From NCBI GenBank assembly GCA_963931525.1, contig OZ007023.1, positions 186,001 through 250,000 on the forward strand: a stretch of 64,000 nt of DNA, written 5' to 3'. Source of the DNA: Fimenecus sp900545625. GTDB taxonomy: Bacteria > Bacillota > Clostridia > Oscillospirales > Acutalibacteraceae. Made by a program: the position numbers and the translations under genes. Position 1 is the first letter of the stretch. Each line of letters opens with the position of its first letter. This document shows, piece after piece, positions 7,941 through 15,293 of the stretch. The notes below the pieces were generated by a model. It had not been told where the DNA came from. It searched no databases and saw only the letters and a program-made list of their open reading frames with translations.

Positions 7941-8345
7941 CCGCTGCCGAAATGCAGCGTCAGCTTGTCAATAAAGTCTTTTTCCTCCCTCTGACGAGGG
8001 AGGTGGCACGTGCTTCGCGCGTGCCGGAGGGAGAGAAACCTTGAAACATCAAGGTTTCAGACTACCCCTCAGTCTCGCTTCGCTCGACAGCTCCCCTGAC
8101 AAGGGGAGCAAAAGTTATTTTTTTGCACACTCCCCGCTGCCGAAATGCAGCGTCAGCTTGTCAATAAAGTCTTTTTCCTCCCTCTGACGAGGGAGGTGGC
8201 ACGCGCTTCGCGCGTGCCGGAGGGAGAGAAACCTTGAAACATCAAGGTTTCAGACTACCCCTCAGTCTCGCTTCGCTCGACAGCTCCCCTGACAAGGGGA
8301 GCAAAAGTTATTTTTTTGCACACTCCCCGCTGCCGAACTGCGGCG
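7941..8345. repeat. Tandem duplication of a 193-bp multi-hairpin repeat (two full copies plus a stub)
   Basis: Copies run 7941-8133 and 8134-8326, with the first ~19 bases of a third at 8327-8345. The two full copies differ at a single base (GGCACGTGC versus GGCACGCGC). Each unit carries at least four hairpins: CCTCCCTC/GAGGGAGG, GGCACGCGC/GCGCGTGCC, AAACCTTGA/TCAAGGTTT and CTCCCC/GGGGAG. The short frames read across it are low-complexity artefacts. It looks like a REP- or MITE-type intergenic element and ends two bases before the stop codon of the permease gene. Confidence 0.85.
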
Positions 8346-8346
8346 T

Positions 8347-10389
8347 TTACGCCTGATCCCGTTCGCCCGCGCTCACGATGGAATAGTAGGCGCGCGAGGT
8401 GGCGCGGTAGACGAGCACATAGAAGAGCGCAAAGATCAAGTAACAGCACACCGTGACAAGGATCAGCAGCTTGAAGTTCGTCAGGCTGAAGATCAGCAGC
8501 AGCTTGCGAATGAGCGGGAACGCAAAGCCTAAGTGCACGCCCGCCATGATAAGCGGCAGGAAAAACACCGTCAGGACCTGCGAATTGATGCTGCGGCGGA
8601 TCTCGCGCCCCGTCATGCCGACCTTCTGCATGATCTCAAACCGTGATTGATCCTCATACCCCTCGGACACCTGCTTGTAGTAGATGATGAGCACGGCGGC
8701 AAAGATAAATACGATCCCGAGTAAGATCCCTAAGAAGAACAGCCCGCCGTACATACCGTAGAAGAACGAGCGCTCCGACGCGACGCCCTCAAGCAGCAGA
8801 TTAAAGCCGCTGCCCTCGCCCGCCTGCGTTTCAATCTCGGAAAGCGCAGCGTCCATTTCCTGTTGCAGGGCAATCTGTGTATCATCCGAACACGAAAGGT
8901 CAAACGCATAAATGTAATTGAGCTCCGCCGGGGTCTGCTGTTCGGAAAACGCCGTGACCGCCGCATCAAAGTCCGGCACGATGATATATAGGCTTGCTAT
9001 GACCTGCATAGCGTCCACGCCGTTGTCCACAAAGCTCTCCGCCTGTTTTTTGACCTTCAGCGGTTCACCCGTTCCAATCGTCAAGGTCGGCGCGTCATAG
9101 GTCTGGTCCTTGGTGGTGTAAACCATGACTTCGTCGTCTGCGAGCGTTTCCGACGCGCCCATCAGGCGGTTGTAATCCTCCAAGGAGATAATGAAGAACT
9201 GCCATAAGTTTTCAATATCCATGAGCTGGTCGACCGATTCGGGCACCTCCAGCAAAATACGGTCGTTTTGTATAAGCCCTGCGAACGCGGCGGTCGGATA
9301 GGACAATACATTGGTGGGCGCGTAACCGTGGTTTTCACAGATCGAATTCAGCGCGTCGAGCGACTGCCGGACGGGCTCGCCGTGCAGCATATCCAGAGAC
9401 TCCACGGACACATTCAGGTTGTAGTTGCGCGGGTAGCGCATGCGCAGGCTGTCTTCTTTCCCGATATACAGGCACACGGTGGACGAGACCATGACGAGCA
9501 CCATCGTGCACAAAATACAGATGGACGCAAGCCCTGCGCCGTTGCGCTTCATGCGGTAGCGCATGGAGGAAACAGAGATGAAATGGTTGGTTTTATAGTA
9601 ATATTTCTTGTTCTTTTGCAGCAGGCGGCAGATCGTGACAGAGCCCGATATAAACAGCAGATAGGTCGCGAGAATGACCATGATAACCGCCACGAAAAAC
9701 CAGATCATAGCCGCAATCGGGTCTTCGATGGAAACCGCCAGCACATATGCGGCAATCAGCAGCACCGCGCCGAATATGGCGACAAGCGCATTGCCTTTCG
9801 GCGGCTTTTCGCCTGCGTTTTCACTGTGCAGAAGCTCGATCGGGTTTGTTAAGTGAAGCTGCCGCAGGGTGTTGAGATACAGCAGCGTATAGATCACGAC
9901 GAACAGCAGCAGCGTATCGCGAATGGATTGCAGGTCGATATGGAACGAGAAATCCGCCGTCCCGCCTAAAATTTTCACGATGCCCAGCTCCGCGAGCTTG
10001 GAAAACAGGATGCCGCAGAAAAGTCCCGCCGCGAGCGTGATCAGGGCGATGAGCAACGTTTCGATCCCCAGCACCAGCGCCAGGTTTTTCTTGCCCATGC
10101 CGAGAATGTTGTAAAGCCCGAATTCGATTTTCCGCCGCCGAATGAGGAAGGAGTTTGTGTAAAACAGGAACAGCAGCGAGAACACGCACATGACCCCGAA
10201 GCCCATGTTCAAAAACGCCTGTACGGTGTCGCCGCCCGGAAGGCTTCCGAAAACGGGGCTGTACTTGAGGAATGATACGATATAGCACATCATCACCATG
10301 CCGATACAGGTGAGCATGTAGGGCAGATATAGCTTTCGGTTCTTTTGGATACCCGTCCACGCGAGCTTTGTATACAACCCGTTTTTCAT
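8347..10389 (-). CDS. BceB-type ABC transporter permease (FtsX domain)
   Basis: 680 residues. FtsX-type transmembrane blocks lie at both ends (~15-250 and ~525-660), about ten helices in all. Between helices 7 and 8 is a large extracytoplasmic domain of ~200 residues (about 310-520), the hallmark of BceB permeases that sense and remove peptide antibiotics such as bacitracin. ATG overlaps the stop of the upstream ATPase gene (ATGA), so the pair is translationally coupled. Part of a BceRS-BceAB-type module; the actual ligand cannot be told from sequence. Confidence 0.9.
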   Translation of the reverse strand: MKNGLYTKLAWTGIQKNRKLYLPYMLTCIGMVMMCYIVSFLKYSPVFGSLPGGDTVQAFLNMGFGVMCVFSLLFLFYTNSFLIRRRKIEFGLYNILGMGKKNLALVLGIETLLIALITLAAGLFCGILFSKLAELGIVKILGGTADFSFHIDLQSIRDTLLLFVVIYTLLYLNTLRQLHLTNPIELLHSENAGEKPPKGNALVAIFGAVLLIAAYVLAVSIEDPIAAMIWFFVAVIMVILATYLLFISGSVTICRLLQKNKKYYYKTNHFISVSSMRYRMKRNGAGLASICILCTMVLVMVSSTVCLYIGKEDSLRMRYPRNYNLNVSVESLDMLHGEPVRQSLDALNSICENHGYAPTNVLSYPTAAFAGLIQNDRILLEVPESVDQLMDIENLWQFFIISLEDYNRLMGASETLADDEVMVYTTKDQTYDAPTLTIGTGEPLKVKKQAESFVDNGVDAMQVIASLYIIVPDFDAAVTAFSEQQTPAELNYIYAFDLSCSDDTQIALQQEMDAALSEIETQAGEGSGFNLLLEGVASERSFFYGMYGGLFFLGILLGIVFIFAAVLIIYYKQVSEGYEDQSRFEIMQKVGMTGREIRRSINSQVLTVFFLPLIMAGVHLGFAFPLIRKLLLIFSLTNFKLLILVTVCCYLIFALFYVLVYRATSRAYYSIVSAGERDQA

Positions 10390-11150
10390 TTGCGCTCACC
10401 GCCCGTCGCAAGCATGGTCAGCGTGTCCGAGATCTTCTGGTACAGCTGTTCGTTCGTGCTCTCGCCGCGATAGATCTGGTGGAACACCTCGCCGTCCTTG
10501 ATAAAGAGCACACGTTCTGCGTGGCTGGCGGCTTTGACGGAGTGTGTCACCATCAGAATGGTCTGTCCGCCGCGGTTGATGTCCCGGAACAAGCGCAGCA
10601 GCTCGTCGGTCGCTTTGGAATCAAGCGCGCCCGTCGGCTCGTCGGCAAGCACCAGACGCGGATTTGTAATGAGCGCCCGCGCCACCGCCGCACGCTGCTT
10701 TTGCCCGCCGGAGACCTCGTACGGTTATTTTTTTAAGATGTCGGCAATGCCGAGCTTCTGCGCAATGGGGTCAAGGCAAGCCTGCATTTCCTTATACGGT
10801 TTGCCGGCGAGCACCAGCGGCAGGAAGATATTGTCCTGCAAGGAAAAGGTGTCGAGCAAATTAAAATCCTGGAACACGAAGCCCAGGTTGTCGCGCCGAA
10901 AGGCGGCGACCTCGGATTCCTTGATCTCGGAAAGGTCCACGCCGTCGAGCAAAACTTTGCCGCCCGTGGGCTTGTCGAGCGCCGCCAAAATGTTCAAAAG
11001 CGTTGTTTTGCCCGAGCCCGATTCGCCCATGATCGCTACATACTCGCCCTGCGCCACGCTGAACGTTACGTTTTTGAGCGCCTCCACCTTGTTGCCGCCG
11101 AAACGGGTGGTGTAGGTCTTTTTAAGCCCTGTGACTTCTAAGATGTGCAT
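10386..11150 (-). pseudogene. BceA-type ABC transporter ATPase split by an in-frame TAA
   Basis: The frame encodes a full 254-codon ATPase but has one TAA at 10727-10725. The first part (141 residues) has Walker A GESGSGKTT and the Q-loop FVFQDF. After the stop the same frame continues PYEVSGGQKQR (signature), Walker B LVLADEPTGALD and THS (H-loop). Relatives read K-Y-P-Y-E here, so a TAC/TAT Tyr codon has become TAA by one base; there is no frameshift. Either a nonsense mutation that kills the transporter or a base-call error. The second half has only a weak internal GTG start. Overlaps the permease start by 4 bases. Confidence 0.85.
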
Positions 11151-11185
11151 ATCTGCACGCCTCCTTGCTTCGTTCTTGTGGCCTT

Positions 11186-11262
11186 ATTGTAGCAAAACGG
11201 GGAAACGCTTCGCCATCGATTCGGCTTACATTTCCCCGTGCAAATCTTACGGTTTTGTAAGA
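11186..11262 (-). promoter_or_regulatory. BceR-type operator and promoter of bceA
   Basis: On the minus strand an inverted repeat TCTTAC-N6-GTAAGA (11262-11245) contains TTACA-AAAC-CGTAA, one base off the BceR pattern TNACA-N4-TGTAA. A good -10 TACAAT (11191-11186) has no recognisable -35, as expected for an activator-dependent promoter. The operator centre lies about 70 bases upstream of the predicted start of transcription. The rest of the 243-base gap (to 11394) shows only a weak hairpin near 11290. Confidence 0.6.
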
Positions 11263-11394
11263 AGTGGCTTTTGGATCGTTGTTGTTGCGCATCGGCGGGA
11301 GCAAGCCCCTGCCCTACGGGTTGTTCGGCGCTTTACTGCACACAAATTTTCCCGCCGGGCTTCTCCCCTCTAACCTCTGACAGCTAATATCTGA

Positions 11395-12387
11395 TCACTC
11401 CACCTCAAGCGTATTTTGCGCCAAATCGATGGAGATAACGGTGCCTTTGCCCACTTCGGACTGCGCGGAGATCGAGTGCCCGAGATTTTTAAGGATCCGC
11501 CGGCAGAGATACAGCCCGATGCCGCTTGCGCTTTTGTCCGCCCTGCCGTTTAAGCCCGTGTACCCCTTCTCAAATATACGCGGCAGGTCTTCGGGTGCGA
11601 TGCCGCAGCCCGTGTCCCGGATGCAAAGCGTTTTGGGGCTTTCCAAAGTTATGGTGATCTCACCGCCTGCGGGCGTGTATTTGACGGCGTTGGAAAGCAC
11701 CTGCTCGACGACAAACAGCAGCCATTTTTCATCGGTGACGACAGAGGTCTGCACGCTCTCGTAGGAAAGGCGAAGCTTTTTATAGATGAACTGTGTGGAG
11801 AATTTGCGCACCGCCTGTTTGAGGATGGCATCGAGATCATACGAGCGGATGACGTAATCGGTGGAATCGGCATCCAGCCGCAGGAACATCAGCACCATTT
11901 CGACATACTGCTCGATGCGGAACAGATCCTCCGACGCGCGGCGTGCTGCGTCCGAATCCTCGTTTTGCAGCGTCAGGCGCATGGACGCGATGGGCGTTTT
12001 GATCTGATGCGCCCAGACGGTGTAGTATTCGAGCATATCCGTGTAGCGCGCATTCATATTGTTTTCGAGCGCGCGCTGCTCGTCGCGCAGCTTCTCGATG
12101 ATCGCCTGATAGTCGAGGTCATCCACGGTGACGGCTTCGGGAAAACCTTCCATCAGCGCGGCGGGGCGCTGCATCATTTCTAAAAGCGCACGGTGCTTTT
12201 TGCGCAAAATACGGGCTTTGATAAGCAGCGCCGTCACCCCGACCGCAAGACAGATCGCCGCAGGGTAAAGCACCGCGCCCAAAGGCAGACTGTACAGGTA
12301 AAACGCCGCCGCAAAGACCGCACAGAACATAAAAAACAACCCGATACCCAGCCGATATTGCTTGAGATAAACAAGAAAGATGCGCAT
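11395..12387 (-). CDS. BceS-type intramembrane-sensing histidine kinase
   Basis: 330 residues. Two transmembrane helices (about 12-32 and 36-57) are joined by only a few extracellular residues, so the kinase cannot sense ligand itself; BceS kinases are activated through the BceAB transporter. The H-box is VWAHQIKTP with His127, followed by the N-box SNAVKYTPAGG and G-boxes DTGCGIAPEDLP and SGIGLYLC. ATG lies 14 bases after the response-regulator stop. Upstream of bceA by 244 bases on the same strand. Confidence 0.92.
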   Translation of the reverse strand: MRIFLVYLKQYRLGIGLFFMFCAVFAAAFYLYSLPLGAVLYPAAICLAVGVTALLIKARILRKKHRALLEMMQRPAALMEGFPEAVTVDDLDYQAIIEKLRDEQRALENNMNARYTDMLEYYTVWAHQIKTPIASMRLTLQNEDSDAARRASEDLFRIEQYVEMVLMFLRLDADSTDYVIRSYDLDAILKQAVRKFSTQFIYKKLRLSYESVQTSVVTDEKWLLFVVEQVLSNAVKYTPAGGEITITLESPKTLCIRDTGCGIAPEDLPRIFEKGYTGLNGRADKSASGIGLYLCRRILKNLGHSISAQSEVGKGTVISIDLAQNTLEVE

Positions 12388-12401
12388 GCCTTCCCCTCCC
12401 T

Positions 12402-13073
12402 TTATTCCACCAGATACCCCACGCCGAAGCGGGTCGTGATAAAGCCCGGAAGTCCTGCGGCATCCAGCTTTTTGCGCAATCGGTTGACATTGACCGTGAG
12501 GGTATTTTCATCCACGAAACTGTCTGTCTCCCAAAGGCGCTCCATCAGCTTTTCGCGGCTGACGACCTTGCCCTTGTTTTCGAGCAGCGTGTACAAAATA
12601 CGGTATTCGTTTTTGGAAAGCTCGATCTGGCGCCCTTCGTAAGTCAACGTATTGTCGCCCGTGTTTAAGAGCGCGCCGCGGTGCTCTAAGATCGGCACGG
12701 CAGCGGCAAAATCATAGGTGCGCCGCAAAAGCGCCTGGATCTTTGCCGTCAGGACGCTTTGGTCAAAGGGCTTGGCGATAAAATCATCCGCACCCATGTT
12801 CATCGCCATGACGATATTCATATTGTCTGACGCAGAGGATATGAATATAACGGGGATCTTGGACACGCGGCGGATCTCGGAACACCAATGGTAGCCGTTG
12901 AAAAACGGCAGGGAGATGTCCAAAAGCACCAAATGTGGGTCGTACTGCGCGAATTCCGCCATCACATTGCGGAAATCCGTGACACAGCGCGCGTCCAGTT
13001 CCCATTTTTGCAGCGCTGCGGCGACCGCCTTGGCGATACCGGGGTCATCCTCTACGATCAAAATGCGATACAT
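12402..13073 (-). CDS. BceR-type OmpR-family response regulator
   Basis: 223 residues. Receiver domain with the acidic pair at Glu8-Asp10 (VEDD), phospho-acceptor Asp52 (LLDISLPF) and Lys in KPFD. A C-terminal winged-helix DNA-binding domain follows (ENTLTVNVNRLRKKL). It should activate the bceAB promoter through the inverted repeat at 11245-11262. The frame extends 18 residues further upstream, but AAGGAG six bases before ATG 13073 and the conserved MYRILIVEDD start decide it. Confidence 0.93.
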   Translation of the reverse strand: MYRILIVEDDPGIAKAVAAALQKWELDARCVTDFRNVMAEFAQYDPHLVLLDISLPFFNGYHWCSEIRRVSKIPVIFISSASDNMNIVMAMNMGADDFIAKPFDQSVLTAKIQALLRRTYDFAAAVPILEHRGALLNTGDNTLTYEGRQIELSKNEYRILYTLLENKGKVVSREKLMERLWETDSFVDENTLTVNVNRLRKKLDAAGLPGFITTRFGVGYLVE

Positions 13074-13087
13074 AAGCTTCTCCTTAC

Positions 13088-13187
13088 TAAGCTGTCGTGG
13101 ATCAAACCCGATATGCCGATAACGCACCGACAGCTTATTGGCCTGTGTCTTTATGAAATATTACCACACTTTGCACCGGGTTTACAA
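13088..13187 (-). promoter_or_regulatory. Promoter and leader inverted repeat of the BceRS operon
   Basis: On the minus strand: TTGTAA (13187-13182), 18-base spacer, TAATAT (13163-13158). The leader then holds a perfect 10-bp inverted repeat (13137-13128 with 13097-13088, 30-base loop), its last arm ending three bases before the ribosome-binding site. It could be an operator or an RNA hairpin that limits translation. Confidence 0.5.
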
Positions 13188-13234
13188 GTCGGTATGTGGG
13201 ATATGCGGGTTTTGTCAAAAACGGGATTTCTTTG

Positions 13235-13263
13235 TTGACTTCTCGTGTGCGCCATGCTAAAAT
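13235..13263 (+). promoter_or_regulatory. Sigma-A promoter of the uracil/xanthine permease
   Basis: TTGACT (13235-13240), 17-base spacer, TAAAAT (13258-13263). Transcription would start near 13270, leaving a leader of about 180 bases. Confidence 0.75.
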
Positions 13264-13269
13264 TTGTAT

Positions 13270-13452
13270 GATACAGGCGGGGGCTTCGGGCTGCCGCCGC
13301 GACAAAGCCAACGGGGGTTTTGGTATATCGGCGCTTTTTGCGCCGTTTTCGCAGACGCCATGCTTGCACGTTTGTGCGAAGCCGGCGTTTTCTTTGAGCC
13401 AACTTTGGGTTCGCCTTTGGGCGATCCAAGAATAAAAAAGTGAGGGTTTCGG
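13270..13452 (+). promoter_or_regulatory. Long leader with terminator-like hairpins
   Basis: Two successive terminator-like hairpins: CGGCGC/GCGCCG with a TTTT tail (~13329-13349), and a longer compound stem closing ACGCC/GGCGT with a TTTTCTTT tail (~13352-13396). No PyrR-binding consensus or known purine riboswitch core was seen. It may be an attenuator, or a transposed repeat sitting between promoter and gene. A 55-codon frame from 13269 to 13435 covers it but looks spurious. Confidence 0.4.
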
Positions 13453-14970
13453 ATGAAAGAGAAAAAAGTTTACGGCTACCTCCCCGACGAACGGCCGCCG
13501 TTTTGGCAGCTGCTGCTGTACGCTGTGCAGCAGGTCATCGTCATGTTCCCCGCAACGGTCACCGTGGCACTGATCACCGGGTTTCAGGTGTCCACAACGA
13601 TCTTTGCCAGCGGCCTTGCCACGATCTGCTTTATCCTGATCACCGGGCGCAAGATCCCGCTCTACTACGGGTCGAGCTTCGCGTATCTGACGGCGATCTC
13701 GGCGCTGGTCACCAGCGAGACCGTGATGGAAAAGCTCTCGCCTGAGGCATATGCGCAAATGCTTGCCTGGCAGGAGGGCGCGGTCGCGACACTTCCGACG
13801 GAAGCGATCCAATACGCGCAGTTCGGCATTGTGATGTCCGGCTTTGTCTCCATTGCCGCAGGTCTTATCATTAAACTGTTCGGCACCCAGGCTGTGGAAA
13901 AGATTTTGCCCCCGACCATTACGGGTCCCGTCGCGATGATCATCGGTCTGACGCTTGCGGGCAACGCGCTGACGGATGCCTACACGCCGTCCGCGACCTT
14001 CACGGGCAGCGACGGGCTCATTTGGCTCGTGTCGCTCTCCACACTGCTTGCCACGATCCTCTTTTCGAGATACCTCAAAGGCTTCCTCGGACAGCTCCCG
14101 CTGCTTTTGGGCGCGGCGCTCGGCTGCGCGGTCGCCGCGATCATCTATTTTGCAGGCGGGCGCACCGACGGCATGAACCTGTTTGACCAGATGACCGTGG
14201 ATTCGCTCGTTTCCGCCTCCGTATGGAAAGCCGGCAACGGCAGCATCTTCGCGCTGCCCGCGTTCTCCCTGCCGAAGCCCTCGCTTGCGGCGGTCGTTGC
14301 CATCATGCCCATTGCCATCGCAACGATCCCCGAATCCACCGCGCATATGTATCAGCTTGACATTTATGTAAACGATGTGGCTCGCCGCAAGGGCATTTCC
14401 AAGAAATATGACCTGGTCAGCAAGCTGGACCGCAACCTCATCGGCGACGGCATCGGCGATATGATCACGGGTATGATCGGCGGCCCTGCGGGCACGAACT
14501 ACGGTGAGAACATCTCGACCATGGCGATCACCAAGGTCTTCTCTGTGCCCGTGCTTGTTGTCGCGGCGATCATCGCAATGGTCGTTGCCTGCTTCACCCC
14601 CCTTATCCGCGGCATTTACGCCATCCCGACCGCAGTCATCGGCGGGCTTGAGATCTACCTGTTCGGCGCGATCGCCGCACAGGGTATCGCGATCATGATC
14701 GACAAGAAGTGCGACATGTTCTCCTCGAAGAACATCGCCGTCATCGCGTGCATCATGATCATCGGCCTCGGCGGGCAGTATGCCTTCGGTGGCAACATCC
14801 CGTTCCCGGGCTTTTCGAACGGCATCCCCTGCGTGGCGGGCGCTGCGGTCGCGGGCATCATCCTCAACCTGCTGTTGAGCATCGGCGAGCGCAAAAAGTC
14901 GAAGAAGACCGACGACGCGCAGACGGAAGCGGCTGTCGATGCGGAATCCTCTGCAAGCGAACAGGCGTAA
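13453..14970 (+). CDS. Uracil/xanthine permease (NCS2 family)
   Basis: 505 residues with about 13-14 hydrophobic segments. It has NCS2 signatures: IPLYYGSSFAYL near residue 75, PESTAHMYQLD near 295, and the GTNYGENISTMA motif near 345, where transmembrane helix 10 binds the base. It imports uracil or xanthine with protons across the cytoplasmic membrane. The C-terminal ~35 residues are charged and cytosolic. Start chosen at ATG 13453, preceded by GTGAGGG. It stands alone, with its own promoter, long leader and terminator, so regulation by a base or nucleotide is likely. Confidence 0.9.
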   Translation: MKEKKVYGYLPDERPPFWQLLLYAVQQVIVMFPATVTVALITGFQVSTTIFASGLATICFILITGRKIPLYYGSSFAYLTAISALVTSETVMEKLSPEAYAQMLAWQEGAVATLPTEAIQYAQFGIVMSGFVSIAAGLIIKLFGTQAVEKILPPTITGPVAMIIGLTLAGNALTDAYTPSATFTGSDGLIWLVSLSTLLATILFSRYLKGFLGQLPLLLGAALGCAVAAIIYFAGGRTDGMNLFDQMTVDSLVSASVWKAGNGSIFALPAFSLPKPSLAAVVAIMPIAIATIPESTAHMYQLDIYVNDVARRKGISKKYDLVSKLDRNLIGDGIGDMITGMIGGPAGTNYGENISTMAITKVFSVPVLVVAAIIAMVVACFTPLIRGIYAIPTAVIGGLEIYLFGAIAAQGIAIMIDKKCDMFSSKNIAVIACIMIIGLGGQYAFGGNIPFPGFSNGIPCVAGAAVAGIILNLLLSIGERKKSKKTDDAQTEAAVDAESSASEQA

Positions 14971-15000
14971 ATCCGCAGTATTTTATAAACGCATAAACAA

Positions 15001-15038
15001 AAACAGGAACTTTGCAGAAACAAAGTTCCTGTTTTTTA
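15001..15038 (+). terminator. Terminator of the uracil/xanthine permease gene
   Basis: A 12-bp stem (15003-15014 with 15021-15032, loop CAGAAA) is followed by six T. Textbook intrinsic terminator. Confidence 0.9.
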
Positions 15039-15099
15039 TGCCATAAAGCGTTTATCTGCATTCCGGCATTGCGTTTCCCAGGTTCGAATCCTTTTGTCT

Positions 15100-15142
15100 A
15101 AAAAAGAAACAGCACAGCGGCAAAAGCCACTGTGCTGTTTCT
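15100..15142 (-). terminator. Terminator of tRNA-Gln
   Basis: Stem of 13 perfect pairs extended by CGGC/GCCA (15105-15121 with 15126-15142), followed by a T-run on the minus strand. It begins at the encoded CCA end of the tRNA. Confidence 0.85.
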
Positions 15143-15215
15143 GGCAGCGGTAAAAGGATTCGAACCTCTACATACGGAGTCAGAGTCCGCTGTGCTACCA
15201 TTACACAATACCGCT
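15142..15215 (-). tRNA. tRNA-Gln (anticodon CUG)
   Basis: 74 bases including an encoded 3' CCA. On the minus strand the acceptor stem is AGCGGTA/TACCGCT with discriminator G. The D-arm is GTGT/GCAC, the anticodon stem GCGGA/TCCGT with loop CTCTGAC, so the anticodon is CTG reading CAG. The T-arm is AGAGG/CCTTT with loop TTCGAAT. All stems pair, with one G-T wobble each in the anticodon and T stems. Confidence 0.95.
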
Positions 15216-15234
15216 GTGTGAAATTGCAAGTGGT

Positions 15235-15263
15235 ATTATACAATGTAGCAACGAGAAAGTCAA
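15235..15263 (-). promoter_or_regulatory. Sigma-A promoter of tRNA-Gln
   Basis: On the minus strand: TTGACT (15263-15258), 17-base spacer, TATAAT (15240-15235), about 20 bases before the tRNA. The insertion sequence lies 30 bases upstream of the -35, so the promoter is intact. Confidence 0.85.
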
Positions 15264-15267
15264 GTCT

Positions 15268-15293
15268 TTTTCATCAGAATTTCTTGTGAATGC
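15268..15293. repeat. Left 26-bp direct repeat flanking the insertion sequence
   Basis: Identical over 26 bases to 16356-16381 on the other side of the element. Interpreted as the target-site duplication. Confidence 0.8.

Noticed and set aside
8255..8449. Open frames across the 193-bp repeat and permease 3' end
   Set aside because: They read palindromic repeat sequence and end inside the permease gene; no ribosome-binding site.
10725..10727. Stop-codon readthrough or recoding in bceA
   Set aside because: TAA is used as the normal stop in many genes here, there is no frameshift or stimulatory structure evident, and a simple nonsense change explains it.
13269..13435. 55-codon frame in the permease leader
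   Set aside because: It runs through terminator-like hairpins, starts at the predicted transcription start without a ribosome-binding site, and has no family resemblance.
13135..14346. 403-codon open frame antisense to the uracil/xanthine permease
   Set aside because: Its protein is Arg/Gly/His-rich without any domain, and the opposite strand encodes a clear NCS2 permease. Long antisense frames are expected at this G+C content.
15268..15293. dif-like XerCD site as the insertion target
   Set aside because: The 26-bp repeat does not show the paired 11-bp XerC/XerD arms around a 6-bp centre typical of dif.
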